A stretch of DNA of 64,000 nucleotides from Calliopsis andreniformis (taxonomy: Eukaryota > Arthropoda > Insecta > Hymenoptera > Andrenidae), in the NCBI RefSeq assembly GCF_051401765.1, contig NW_027480423.1:12090001-12154000 (forward strand), read 5' to 3'. The notes beneath the pieces are model-generated. The model worked only from the letters and a program-made list of their open reading frames with translations, had not been told where the DNA came from and did no database searches. A program made the position numbers and the translations under genes. Below are positions 1 to 10,959 of the stretch, in pieces (positions within the stretch are counted from its first letter, which is position 1; each line of letters begins with the position of its first letter).

Positions 1-166
1 TAAGTTTCATACTGGTTGCAATTATTCGTTTCATACGATGGAAAAACTGTTGTATTTATATTGTATTTTATGCTTCTGGCGTTGACGTCTAAGGCACTAA
101 CTACTCGATCTGGTGGAGCAACGCCCTAGAGTGAAGCCTAGGTTGCCTGGAACGTAGAATTGGCCA
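1..166 (+). repeat. Representative A-type monomer (subtype A4)
   Basis: This 166-bp unit is the first A monomer. In order it has the anchor ACTGGTTGCAATT, a CENP-B-box-like site (24-40), an A/T-rich stretch at about 50-75, GACGTCTAAGGCAC, TCTGGTGGAGCAACGCC, and a GAAGCCTAGG block followed by CCTGGAACGTAG. The A4 hallmarks are GACGTC and CCTGG in place of the GACTTC and CCCGG of other A subtypes. Its private variant CGTTTCATACGATGG recurs at 27.06 kb. Confidence 0.9.
24..40 (+). promoter_or_regulatory. CENP-B-box-like site, common A form (7 of 9)
   Basis: This site reads ATTCGTTTCATACGATG; most A monomers have ATTCGTTTTATACGATG. TTCG, the central A and CG match the box; the last two G are AT. 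In B monomers the equivalent site, for example 190-206, begins ATTCCTGTTATATGA and keeps only about five fixed positions. Confidence 0.3.
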
Positions 167-332
167 TCACTTTCAAACTGGTTGCAATTATTCCTGTTAT
201 ATGATAGATACACTGTTGTATTTTTACTGCATGTTATGCTTCGGGCGTTGACTTCTAAGGCCCTAACTATTCAATCTGTTGGAGCAATGCCATAGGGTCA
301 AGCCTAGCTTGCTCGGAAAGTAGAAATGACCA
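167..332 (+). repeat. Representative B-type monomer (subtype B3)
   Basis: This is the second half of the first dimer. It aligns with the A monomer along its length but has TTCCTGTTATATGATAG where A has the CENP-B-box-like core. It also has TTTTTACTGC in place of the TTTATATTG stretch, TTCGGGCGTTGAC in place of TTCTGGCG, and ATTCAATCTGTTGG in place of ATTCGATCTGGTGG. The B3 hallmarks are TGATAGAT and CCATAGGGTCAAG. The private changes CATGTTATGC and GCAATGCC are shared with the dimer at 27.06 kb. Confidence 0.88.
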
Positions 333-1329
333 TAAGTTTCATACTGGTTGCAATTATTCGTTTTATATGATGGAAATGCTGTTGTATTTATATCGTATTT
401 TATGCTTCTGGCGTTGACTTCTTAGGCCGTAACTATTTGGTCTGGTGGAGCAACGCCCTAGAGTGAAGTCTAGGTTTCCCGGAACGTAGAATTGGCCATC
501 ACTTTCAAACTGGTTGCAATTATTCCTGATATATGTTGGAAACACTGTTGTATTTTTTTTGCATTTTATGGTTCGGGCGTTGACTTCTAAGGCCCTAGCT
601 ATTCAATCTGTTGGAGCAACGCCCTGGGGTGAAGCCTAAGTTGCTCGGAATGTAGAAATGACCATAAGTTTCATACTGGCTGCAATTATTCGTTTTATAC
701 GATGGAAAAACTGTTGTATTTATATTGTATTTTATGCTTCTGGCGTTGACTTCTAAGGCACTATCTATTCGGTCTGGTGGAGCAACGCGCTGGAGTGAAA
801 CCTAGGTTGCCCGGAACGTAGAATTGGCCATTACTTTCAAACTGGTTGCAATTATTCCTGATATATGATGGAAACACTGTTGTATTTTTTTTTGCATTTT
901 ATGGTACGGGCGTTGACTTCTAAGGCCCTAACTATTCAATCTGTTGGAGCAACGCCCTAGGGTGAAGCCTAGGTTGCTCGAAAAGTAGAAATGACCATAA
1001 GTTTCATACTGGTTGCAATTATTCGTTTTATACGATGGAAAAACTGTTGTATTTATATTGTATTTTATGCTTCTGGCGTTGACTTCTAAGGCACTATCTA
1101 TTCGATCTGGTGGAGCAACGCCCTAGAGCGAAGCCTAGGTTGCCCGGAACGTAGAATTGGCCATCACTTCCAAACTGGTTGCAATTATTCCTATTATATG
1201 ATGGAAACACTGTTGTATTTTTTTTGCATTTTATGGTTCGGGCGTTGACTTCTAAGGCCCTAACTATTCAATCTGTTGGAGCAACAACCTAGGGTGAAGC
1301 CTAGCTTGCTCGGAAAGTAGATGTGACCA
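333..1329 (+). repeat. 6-mer block, 997 bp
   Basis: Six monomers in the order A3/A2 chimera, B1, A1, B1 with a 9-T run, A1 with GAGCGAAG, and a B2/B1 chimera. From about 390 onward it matches 1387-2320 almost base for base at an offset of 997. The first monomer starts as A3 (TATATGATGGAAATGCTG) and ends as A2 (GAAGTCTAGGTTTCCC). The last starts as B2 (CCTATTATATGATGG) and ends as B1 (T-run, GGTTCGGG). Chimeric monomers at both ends of a block are what unequal exchange at its edges would leave. Confidence 0.8.
952..973. other. Twin CCTAGG dyad typical of B monomers
   Basis: B monomers usually contain CCTAGG-GTGAAG-CCTAGG. Each half is a palindrome, so the pair can form a 6-bp stem with a 6-base loop. 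In A monomers the first half is normally CCTAGA, so only the second palindrome remains. The dyad therefore recurs about every 332 bp. A structural role is speculative. Confidence 0.4.
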
Positions 1330-3322
1330 TAAGTTTCATACTGGTTGCAATTATTCGTTTTATACGGTGGAACAGCTATTGTATTTATATCGTATTTTAT
1401 GCTTCTGGCGTTGACTTCTTAGGCCGTAACTATTTGGTCTGGTGGAGCAACGCCCTAGAGTGAAGTCTAGGTTTCCCGGAACGTAGAATTGGCCATCACT
1501 TTCAAACTGGTTGCAATTATTCCTGATATATGTTGGAAACACTGTTGTATTTTTTTTGCATTTTATGGTTCGGGCGTTGACTTCTAAGGCCCTAGCTATT
1601 CAATCTGTTGGAGCAACGCCCTAGGGTGAAGCCTAAGTTGCTCGGAATGTAGAAATGACCATAAGTTTCATACTGGCTGCAATTATTCGTTTTATACGAT
1701 GGAAAAACTGTTGTATTTATATTGTATTTTATGCTTCTGGCGTTGACTTCTAAGGCACTATCTATTCGGTCTGGTGGAGCAACGCGCTGGAGTGAAACCT
1801 AGGTTGCCCGGAACGTAGAATTGGCCATTACTTTCAAACTGGTTGCAATTATTCCTGATATATGATGGAAACACTGTTGTATTTTTTTTTGCATTTTATG
1901 GTACGGGCGTTGACTTCTAAGGCCCTAACTATTCAATCTGTTGGAGCAACGCCCTAGGGTGAAGCCTAGGTTGCTCGAAAAGTAGAAATGACCATAAGTT
2001 TCATACTGGTTGCAATTATTCGTTTTATACGATGGAAAAACTGTTGTATTTATATTGTATTTTATGCTTCTGGCGTTGACTTCTAAGGCACTATCTATTC
2101 GATCTGGTGGAGCAACGCCCTAGAGCGAAGCCTAGGTTGCCCGGAACGTAGAATTGGCCATCACTTCCAAACTGGTTGCAATTATTCCTATTATATGATG
2201 GAAACACTGTTGTATTTTTCTTGCATTTTATGCATCGGGCGTTGACTTCTAAGGCTCTAACTATTCAATCTGTTGGAGCAACACCCTAGGGTGAAGCCTA
2301 GCTTGCACGGAAAGTAGAAGTGACCATAAGTTTCATACTGGTTGCAATTATTCGTTTTATACGGTGGAACAGCTATTGTATTTATATCGTATTTTATGCT
2401 TCTGGCGTTGACTTCTTAGGCCGTAACTATTTGGTCTGGTGGAGCAACGCCCTAGAGTGAAGTCTAGGTTTCCCGGAACGTAGAATTGGCCATCACTTTC
2501 AAACTGGTTGCAATTATTCCTGATATATGATGGAAACACTGTTGTATTTTTTTTGCATTTTATGGTTCGGGCGTTGACTTCTAAGGCCCTAACTATTCAA
2601 TCTGTTGGAGCAACGCCCTAGGGTGAAGCCTAGGTTGCTCGGAAAGTAGAAATGACCATAAGTTTCATACTGGCTGTAATTATTCGTTTTATACGATGGA
2701 AAAACTGTTGTATTTATATTGTATTTTATGCTTCTGGCGTTGACGTCTAAGGCACTAACTACTCGATCTGGTGGAGCAACGCCCTAGAGTGAAGCCTAGG
2801 TTGCCTGGAACGTAGAATTGGCTATCACTTTCAAACTGGTTGCAATTATTCCTGTTATATGATAGATTCACTGTTGTATTTTTACTTCATTTTATGCTTC
2901 GGGCGTTGACTTCTAAGGCCCTAACTATTCAATCTGTTGGAGCAACGTCATAGGGTCAAGCCTAGCTTGCTCGGAAAGTAGAAATGACCATAAGTTTCAT
3001 ACTGGTTGCAATTATTCGTTTTATATGATGGAAATGCTGTTGTATTTATATCGTATTTTATGCTTCTGGCATTGACTTCTTAGGCCGTAACTATTCGGTC
3101 TGGTGGAGCAACGCGCTGGAGTGAAACCTAGGTTGCCCGGAACGTAGAATTGGCCATCACTTTCAAACTGGTTGCAATTATTCCTGATATATGATGGAAA
3201 CACTGTTGTATTTTTTTTGCATTTTATGGTTCGGGCGTTGACTTCTAAGGCCCTAACTATTCAATCTGTTGGAGCAACACCCTAGGGTGAAGCCTAGCTT
3301 GCTCGGAAAGTAGATGTGACCA
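1330..3322 (+). repeat. 12-mer higher-order repeat, copy 1 (1,993 bp)
   Basis: The order is A2, B1, A1, B1 (9 T), A1, B2, A2, B1, A4, B3, A3, B1. The next 1,993 bp repeats it with only scattered substitutions; one difference is TTTTACTTCATT here against TTTTACTGCATT in the next copy. The odd base in the length comes from the extra T in the fourth monomer. Confidence 0.85.
1353..1369 (+). promoter_or_regulatory. CENP-B-box-like site, A2 form (8 of 9 fixed positions)
   Basis: The site reads ATTCGTTTTATACGGTG. Against the mammalian pattern NTTCGNNNNANNCGGGN it keeps TTCG, the central A and CGG, and misses only the last fixed G. It lies 23 bp into the A2 monomer. CENP-B binds such a box in alpha satellite. 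Whether any protein binds here is unknown, and a match this good is expected by chance in roughly 3-4% of 166-bp sequences scanned on both strands. Confidence 0.4.
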
Positions 3323-5315
3323 TAAGTTTCATACTGGTTGCAATTATTCGTTTTATACGGTGGAACAGCTATTGTATTTATATCGTATTTTATGCTTCTG
3401 GCGTTGACTTCTTAGGCCGTAACTATTTGGTCTGGTGGAGCAACGCCCTAGAGTGAAGTCTAGGTTTCCCGGAACGTAGAATTGGCCATCACTTTCAAAC
3501 TGGTTGCAATTATTCCTGATATATGTTGGAAACACTGTTGTATTTTTTTTGCATTTTATGGTTCGGGCGTTGACTTCTAAGGCCCTAGCTATTCAATCTG
3601 TTGGAGCAACGCCCTAGGGTGAAGCCTAAGTTGCTCGGAATGTAGAAATGACCATAAGTTTCATACTGGCTGCAATTATTCGTTTTATACGATGGAAAAA
3701 CTGTTGTATTTATATTGTATTTTATGCTTCTGGCGTTGACTTCTAAGGCACTATCTATTCGGTCTGGTGGAGCAACGCGCTGGAGTGAAACCTAGGTTGC
3801 CCGGAACGTAGAATTGGCCATTACTTTCAAACTGGTTGCAATTATTCCTGATATATGATGGAAACACTGTTGTATTTTTTTTTGCATTTTATGGTACGGG
3901 CGTTGACTTCTAAGGCCCTAACTATTCAATCTGTTGGAGCAACGCCCTAGGGTGAAGCCTAGGTTGCTCGAAAAGTAGAAATGACCATAAGTTTCATACT
4001 GGTTGCAATTATTCGTTTTATACGATGGAAAAACTGTTGTATTTATATTGTATTTTATGCTTCTGGCGTTGACTTCTAAGGCACTATCTATTCGATCTGG
4101 TGGAGCAACGCCCTAGAGCGAAGCCTAGGTTGCCCGGAACGTAGAATTGGCCATCACTTCCAAACTGGTTGCAATTATTCCTATTATATGATGGAAACAC
4201 TGTTGTATTTTTCTTGCATTTTATGCATCGGGCGTTGACTTCTAAGGCTCTAACTATTCAATCTGTTGGAGCAACACCCTAGGGTGAAGCCTAGCTTGCA
4301 CGGAAAGTAGAAGTGACCATAAGTTTCATAGTGGTTGCAATTATTCGTTTTATACGGTGGAACAGCTATTGTATTTATATCGTATTTTATGCTTCTGGCG
4401 TTGACTTCTTAGGCCGTAACTATTTGGTCTGGTGGAGCAACGCCCTAGAGTGAAGTCTAGGTTTCCCGGAACGTAGAATTGGCCATCACTTTCAAACTGG
4501 TTGCAATTATTCCTGATATATGATGGAAACACTGTTGTATTTTTTTTGCATTTTATGGTTCGGGCGTTGACTTCTAAGGCCCTAACTATTCAATCTGTTG
4601 GAGCAACGCCCTAGGGTGAAGCCTAGGTTGCACGGAAAGTAGAAATGACCATAAGTTTCATACTGGCTGTAATTATTCGTTTTATACGATGGAAAAACTG
4701 TTGTATTTATATTGTATTTTATGCTTCTGGCGTTGACGTCTAAGGCACTAACTACTCGATCTGGTGGAGCAACGCCCTAGAGTGAAGCCTAGGTTGCCTG
4801 GAACGTAGAATTGGCTATCACTTTCAAACTGGTTGCAATTATTCCTGTTATATGATAGATTCACTGTTGTATTTTTACTGCATTTTATGCTTCGGGCGTT
4901 GACTTCTAAGGGCCTAACTATTCAATCTGTTGGAGCAACGTCATAGGGTCAAGCCTAGCTTGCTCGGAAAGTAGAAATGACCATAAGTTTCATACTGGTT
5001 GCAATTATTCGTTTTATATGATGGAAATGCTGTTGTATTTATATCGTATTTTATGCTTCTGGCGTTGACTTCTCAGGCCGTAACTATTCGGTCTGGTGGA
5101 GCAACGCGCTGGAGTGAAACCTAGGTTGCCCGGAACGTAGAATTGGCCATCACTTTCAAACTGGTTGCAATTATTCCTGATATATGATGGAAACACTGTT
5201 GTATTTTTTTTGCATTTTATGGTTCGGGCGTTGACTTCTAAGGCCCTAACTATTCAATCTGTTGGAGCAACACCCTAGGGTGAAGCCTAGCTTGCTCGGA
5301 AAGTAGATGTGACCA
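3323..5315 (+). repeat. 12-mer higher-order repeat, copy 2 (1,993 bp)
   Basis: Same monomer order as the preceding unit, at an offset of 1,993. A private change ATAGTGGTTGC (about 4329) marks this copy. It is followed by a shortened copy missing two monomers. Confidence 0.85.
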
Positions 5316-6976
5316 TAAGTTTCATACTGGTTGCAATTATTCGTTTTATACGGTGGAACAGCTATTGTATTTATATCGTATTTTATGCTTCTGGCGTTGA
5401 CTTCTTAGGCCGTAACTATTTGGTCTGGTGGAGCAACGCCCTAGAGTGAAGTCTAGGTTTCCCGGAACGTAGAATTGGCCATCACTTTCAAACTGGTTGC
5501 AATTATTCCTGATATATGATGGAAACACTGTTGTATTTTTTTTTGCATTTTATGGTACGGGCGTTGACTTCTAAGGCCCTAACTATTCAATCTGTTGGAG
5601 CAACGCCCTAGGGTGAAGCCTAGGTTGCTCGAAAAGTAGAAATGACCATAAGTTTCATACTGGTTGCAATTATTCGTTTTATACGATGGAAAAACTGTTG
5701 TATTTATGTTGTATTTTATGCTTCTGGCGTTGACTTCTAAGGCACTATCTATTCGATCTGGTGGAGCAACGCCCTAGAGCGAAGCCTAGGTTGCCCGGAA
5801 CGTAGAATTGGCCATCACTTCCAAACTGGTTGCAATTATTCCTATTATATGATGGAAACACTGTTGTATTTTTCTTGCATTTTATGCATCGGGTGTTGAC
5901 TTCTAAGGCTCTAACTATTCAATCTGTTGGAGCAACACCCTAGGGTGAAGCCTAGCTTGCACGGAAAGTAGAAGTGACCATAAGTTTCATACTGGTTGCA
6001 ATTATTCGTTTTATACGGTGGAACAGCTATTGTATTTATATCGTATTTTATGCTTCTGGCGTTGACTTCTTAGGCCGTAACTATTTGGTCTGGTGGAGCA
6101 ACGCCCTAGAGTGAAGTCTAGGTTTCCCGGAACGTAGAATTGGCCATCACTTTCAAACTGGTTGCAATTATTCCTGATATATGATGGAAACACTGTTGTA
6201 TTTTTTTTGCATTTTATGGTTCGGGCGTTGACTTCTAAGGCCCTAACTATTCAATCTGTTGGAGCAACGCCCTAGGGTGAAGCCTAGGTTGCTCGGAAAG
6301 TAGAAATGACCATAAGTTTCATACTGGCTGTAATTATTCGTTTTATACGATGGAAAAACTGTTGTATTTATATTGTATTTTATGCTTCTGGCGTTGACGT
6401 CTAAGGCACTAACTACTCGATCTGGTGGAGCAACGCCCTAGAGTGAAGCCTAGGTTGCCTGGAACGTAGAATTGGCTATCACTTTCAAACTGGTTGCAAT
6501 TATTCCTGTTATATGATAGATTCACTGTTGTATTTTTACTGCATTTTATGCTTCGGGCGTTGACTTCTAAGGCCCTAACTATTCAATCTGTTGGAGCAAC
6601 GTCATAGGGTCAAGCCTAGCTTGCTCGGATAGTAGAAATGACCATAAGTTTCATACTGGTTGCAATTATTCGTTTTATATGATGGAAATGCTGTTGTATT
6701 TATATCGTATTTTATGCTTCTGGCGTTGACTTCTTAGGCCGTAACTATTCGGTCTGGTGGAGCAACGCGCTGGAGTGAAACCTAGGTTGCCCGGAACGTA
6801 GAATTGGCCATCACTTTCAAACTGGTTGCAATTATTCCTGATATATGATGGAAACACTGTTGTATTTTTTTTGCATTTTATGGTTCGGGCGTTGACTTCT
6901 AAGGCCCTAACTATTCAATCTGTTGGAGCAACACCCTAGGGTGAAGCCTGGCTTGCTCGGAAAGTAGAAGTGACCA
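5316..6976 (+). repeat. 10-mer derivative of the 12-mer (1,661 bp)
   Basis: The order is A2, B1 (9 T), A1, B2, A2, B1, A4, B3, A3, B1. Relative to the preceding 12-mers, one B1-A1 pair is missing. The second monomer, at about 5482, passes straight into the 9-T, GGTACGGG form that is the fourth monomer of the full unit. A 332-bp deletion by exchange between the two B1 monomers explains it. Downstream landmarks match copy 2 at an offset of 1,661. Confidence 0.8.
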
Positions 6977-9900
6977 TAAGTTTCATACTGGTTGCAATTA
7001 TTCGTTTTATACGGTGGAACCGCTATTGTATTTATATCGTATTTTATGCTTCTGGCGTTGACTTCTTAGGCCGTAACTATTTGGTCTGGTGGAGCAACGC
7101 CCTAGAGTGAAGTCTAAGTTTCCCGGAACGTAGAATTGGCCATCACTTTCAAACTGGTTGCAATTATTCCTGATATATGATGGAAACACTGTTATATTTT
7201 TTTTGCATTTTATGGTACGGGCGTTGACTTCTAAGGCCCTAACTATTCAATCTGTTGGAGCAACGCCCTAGGGTGAAGCCTAGGTTGCTCGGAAAGTAGA
7301 AATGACCATAAGTTTCATACTGGCTGCAATTATTCGTTTTATACGATGGAAAAACTGTTGTATTTATATTGTATTTTATGCTTCTGGCGTTGACTTCTAA
7401 GGCACTATCTATTCGGTCTGGTGGAGCAACGCGCTGGAGTGAAAACTAGGTTGCCCGGAACGTAGAATTGGCCATCACTTTCAAACTGGTGGCAATTATT
7501 CCTGATATATGATGGAAACACTGTTATATTTTTTTTGCATTTTATGGTACGGGCGTAGACTTCTAAGGCCCTAACTATTCAATCTGTTGGAGCAACGCCC
7601 TAGGGTGAAGCCTAGGTTGCTCGGAAAGTAGAAATGACCGTAAGTTTCATACTGGTTGCAATTATTCGTTTTATACGATGGAAAAACTGTTGTATTTATA
7701 TTGTATTTTATGCTTCTGGCGTAGACTTCTAAGGCACTATCTATTCGGTCTGGTGGAGCAACGCCCTAGAGCGAAGCCTAGGTTGCCCGGAACGTAGAAT
7801 TGGCCATCACTTCCAAACTGGTTGCAATTATTCCTATTATATGATGGAAACACTGTTGTATTTTTCTTGCATTTTATGCATCGGGCGTTGACTTCTAAGG
7901 CTCTAACTATTCAATCTGTTGGAGCGACACCCTAGGGTGAAGCCTAGCTTGCTCGGAAAGTAGAAGTGACCATAAGTTTCATACTGGTTGCAATTATTCG
8001 TTTTATACGGTGGAACAGCTATTGTATTTATATCGTATTTTATGCTTCTGGCGTTGACTTCTTAGGCCGTAACTATTTGGTCTGGTGGAGCAACGCCCTA
8101 GAGTGAAGTCTAGGTTTCCCGGAACGTAGAATTGGCCATCACTTTCAAACTGGTTGCAATTATTCCTGATATATGATGGAAACACTGTTGTATTTTTTTT
8201 GCATTTTATGGTTCGGGCGTTGACTTCTAAGGCCCTAACTATTCAATCTGCTGGAGCAAGGCCCTAGGGTGAAGCCTAGGTGGCTCGGACAGTAGAAATG
8301 ACCATAAGTTTCATACTGGCTGCAATTATTCGTTTTATACGATGGAAAAACTGTTGTATTTATATTGTATTTTATGCTTCTGGCGTAGACTTCTAAGGCA
8401 CTATCTATTCGATCTGGTGGAGCAACGCCCTAGAGCGAAGCCTAGGTTGCCCGGAACGTAGAATTGGCCATCACTTCCAAACTGGTTGCAATTATTCCTA
8501 TTATATGATGGAAACACTGTTGTATTTTTCTTGCATTTTATGCATCGGGCGTTGACTTCTAAGGCTCTAACTATTCAATCTGTTGGAGCAACACCCTAGG
8601 GTGAAGCCTAGCTTGCTCGGAAAGTAGAAGTGACCATAAGTTTCATACTGGTTGCAATTATTCGTTTTATACGGTGGAACAGCTATTGTATTTATATCGT
8701 ATTTTATGCTTCTGGCGTTGACTTCTTAGGGCGTAACTATTTGGTCTGGTGGAGCAACGCCCTAGAGTGAAGTCTAGGTTTCCCGGAACGTAGAATTGGC
8801 CATCACTTTCAAACTGGTTGCAATTATTCCTGATATATGATGGAAACACTGTTGTATTTTTTTTGCATTTTATGGTTCGGGCGTTGACTTCTAAGGCCCT
8901 AACTATTCAATCTGTTGGAGCAACGCCCTAGGGTGAAGCGTAGGTTGCTCGGAAAGTAGAAATGACCATAAGTTTCATACTGGCTGCAATTATTCGTTTT
9001 ATACGATGGAAAAACTGTTGTATTTATATTGTATTTTATGCTTCTGGCGTTGACGTCTAAGGCACTAACTACTCGATCTGGTGGAGCAACGCCCTAGAGT
9101 GAAGCCTAGGTTGCCCGGAACGTAGAATTGGCCATCACTTCCAAACTGGTTGCAATTATTCCTGTTATATGATAGATTCACTGTTGTATTTTTACTGCAT
9201 TTTATGCTTCGGGCGTTGACTTCTAAGGCCCTAACTATTCAATCTGTTGGAGCAACACACTAGGGTGAAGCCTAGCTTGCTCGGAAAGTAGAAGTGACCA
9301 TAAGTTTCATACTGGTTGCAATTATTCGTTTTATACGGTGGAACAGCTATTGTATTTATATCGTATTTTATGCTTCTGGCGTTGACTTCTTAGGCCGTAA
9401 CTATTTGGTCTGGTGGAGCAACGCCCTAGAGTGAAGTCTAGGTTTCCCGGAACGTAGAATTGGCCATCACTTTCAAACTGGTTGCAATTATTCCTGATAT
9501 ATGATGGAAACACTGTTGTATTTTTTTTGCCTTTTATGGTTCGGGCGTTGACTTCTAAGGCCCTAACTATTCAATCTGTTGGAGCAACGCCCTAGGGTGA
9601 AGCCTAGGTTGCTCGGAAAATAGAAATGACCATAAGTTTCATACTGGCTGCAATTATTCGTTTTATACGATGGAAAAACTGTTGTATTTATATTGTATTT
9701 TATGCTTCTGGCGTAGACTTCTAAGGCACTATCTATTCGATCTGGTGGAGCAACGCCCTAGAGCGTAGCCTAGGTTGCCCGGAACGTAGAATTGGCCATC
9801 ACTTCCAAACTGGTTGCAATTATTCCTATTATATGATGGAAACACTGTTGTATTTTTCTTGCATTTTATGCATCGGGCGTTGACTTCTAAGGCTCTAACT

Positions 9901-10959
9901 ATTCAATCTGTTGGAGCAACACCCTAGGGTGAAGCCTAGCTTGCTCGGAAAGTAGAAGTGAACATAGGTTTCATACTGGTTGCAATTATTCGTTTTATAC
10001 GGTGGAACAGCTATTGTATTTATATCGTATTTTATGCTTCTGGCGTTGACTTCTTAGGCCGTAACTATTTGGTCTGGTGGAGCAACGCCCTAGAGTGAAG
10101 TCTAGGTTTCCCGGAACGTAGAATTGGCCATCACTTTCAAACTGGTTGCAATTATTCCTGATATATGATGGAAACACTGTTGTATTTTTTTTGCATTTTA
10201 TGGTTCGGGCGTTGACTTCTAAGGCCCTAACTATTCAATCTGTTGGAGCAACGCCCTAGGGTGAAGCCTAGGTGGCTCGGACAGTAGAAATGACCATAAG
10301 TTTCATACTGGCTGCAATTATTCGTTTTATACGATGGAAAAACTGTTGTATTTATATTGTATTTTATGCTTCTGGCGTAGACTTCTAAGGCACTATCTAT
10401 TCGATCTGGTGGAGCAACGCCCTAGAGCGAAGCCTAGGTTGCCCGGAACGTAGAATTGGCCATCACTTCCAAACTGGTTGCAATTATTCCTATTATATGA
10501 TGGAAACACTGTTGTATTTTTCTTGCATTTTATGCATCGGGCGTTGACTTCTAAGGCTCTAACTATTCAATCTGTTGGAGCAACACCCTAGGGCGAAGCC
10601 TAGCTTGCTCGGAAAGTAGAAGTGATGATAAGTTTCATACTGGTTGCAATTATTCGTTTTATACGGTGGAACAGCTATTGTATTTATATCGTATTTTATG
10701 CTTCTGGCGTTGACTTCTTAGGGCGTAACTATTTGGTCTGGTGGAGCAACGCCCTAGAGTGAAGTCTAGGTTTCCGGAACGTAGAATTGGCCATCACTTT
10801 CAAACTGGTTGCAATTATTCCTGATATATGATGGAAACACTGTTGTATTTTTTTTGCATTTTATGGTTCGGGCGTTGACTTCTAAGGCCCTAACTATTCA
10901 ATCTGTTGGAGCAACACCCTAGGGTGAAGCCTGGCTTGCTCGGAAAGTAGAAGTGACCA
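6977..10959 (+). repeat. 24-mer block, copy 1 (3,983 bp)
   Basis: This block starts with an A2 monomer carrying GGTGGAACCGC and ends before the next such monomer. Its first 1.4 kb recurs 3,983 bp downstream and shares private variants: GCCTGGCTTGC just upstream, GGTGGCAATTATTCC, GACCGTAAG and GGAGCGACACC. The remainder holds A2/B1/A1/B2 and A4/B3 groups typical of Domain I. At about 10,774 one C of the usual TTTCCCGG is missing, which accounts for the 3,983 total. A segment near 8.5-9.4 kb with GAAGCGTAGG recurs at 28.25-29.2 kb. Confidence 0.75.

Noticed and set aside
141..160. CCCGG/TTCGGG stretches as a second, inverted CENP-B-like box
   Set aside because: Read on the reverse strand they miss the central fixed base and the CGAA end, so they do not fit the pattern.
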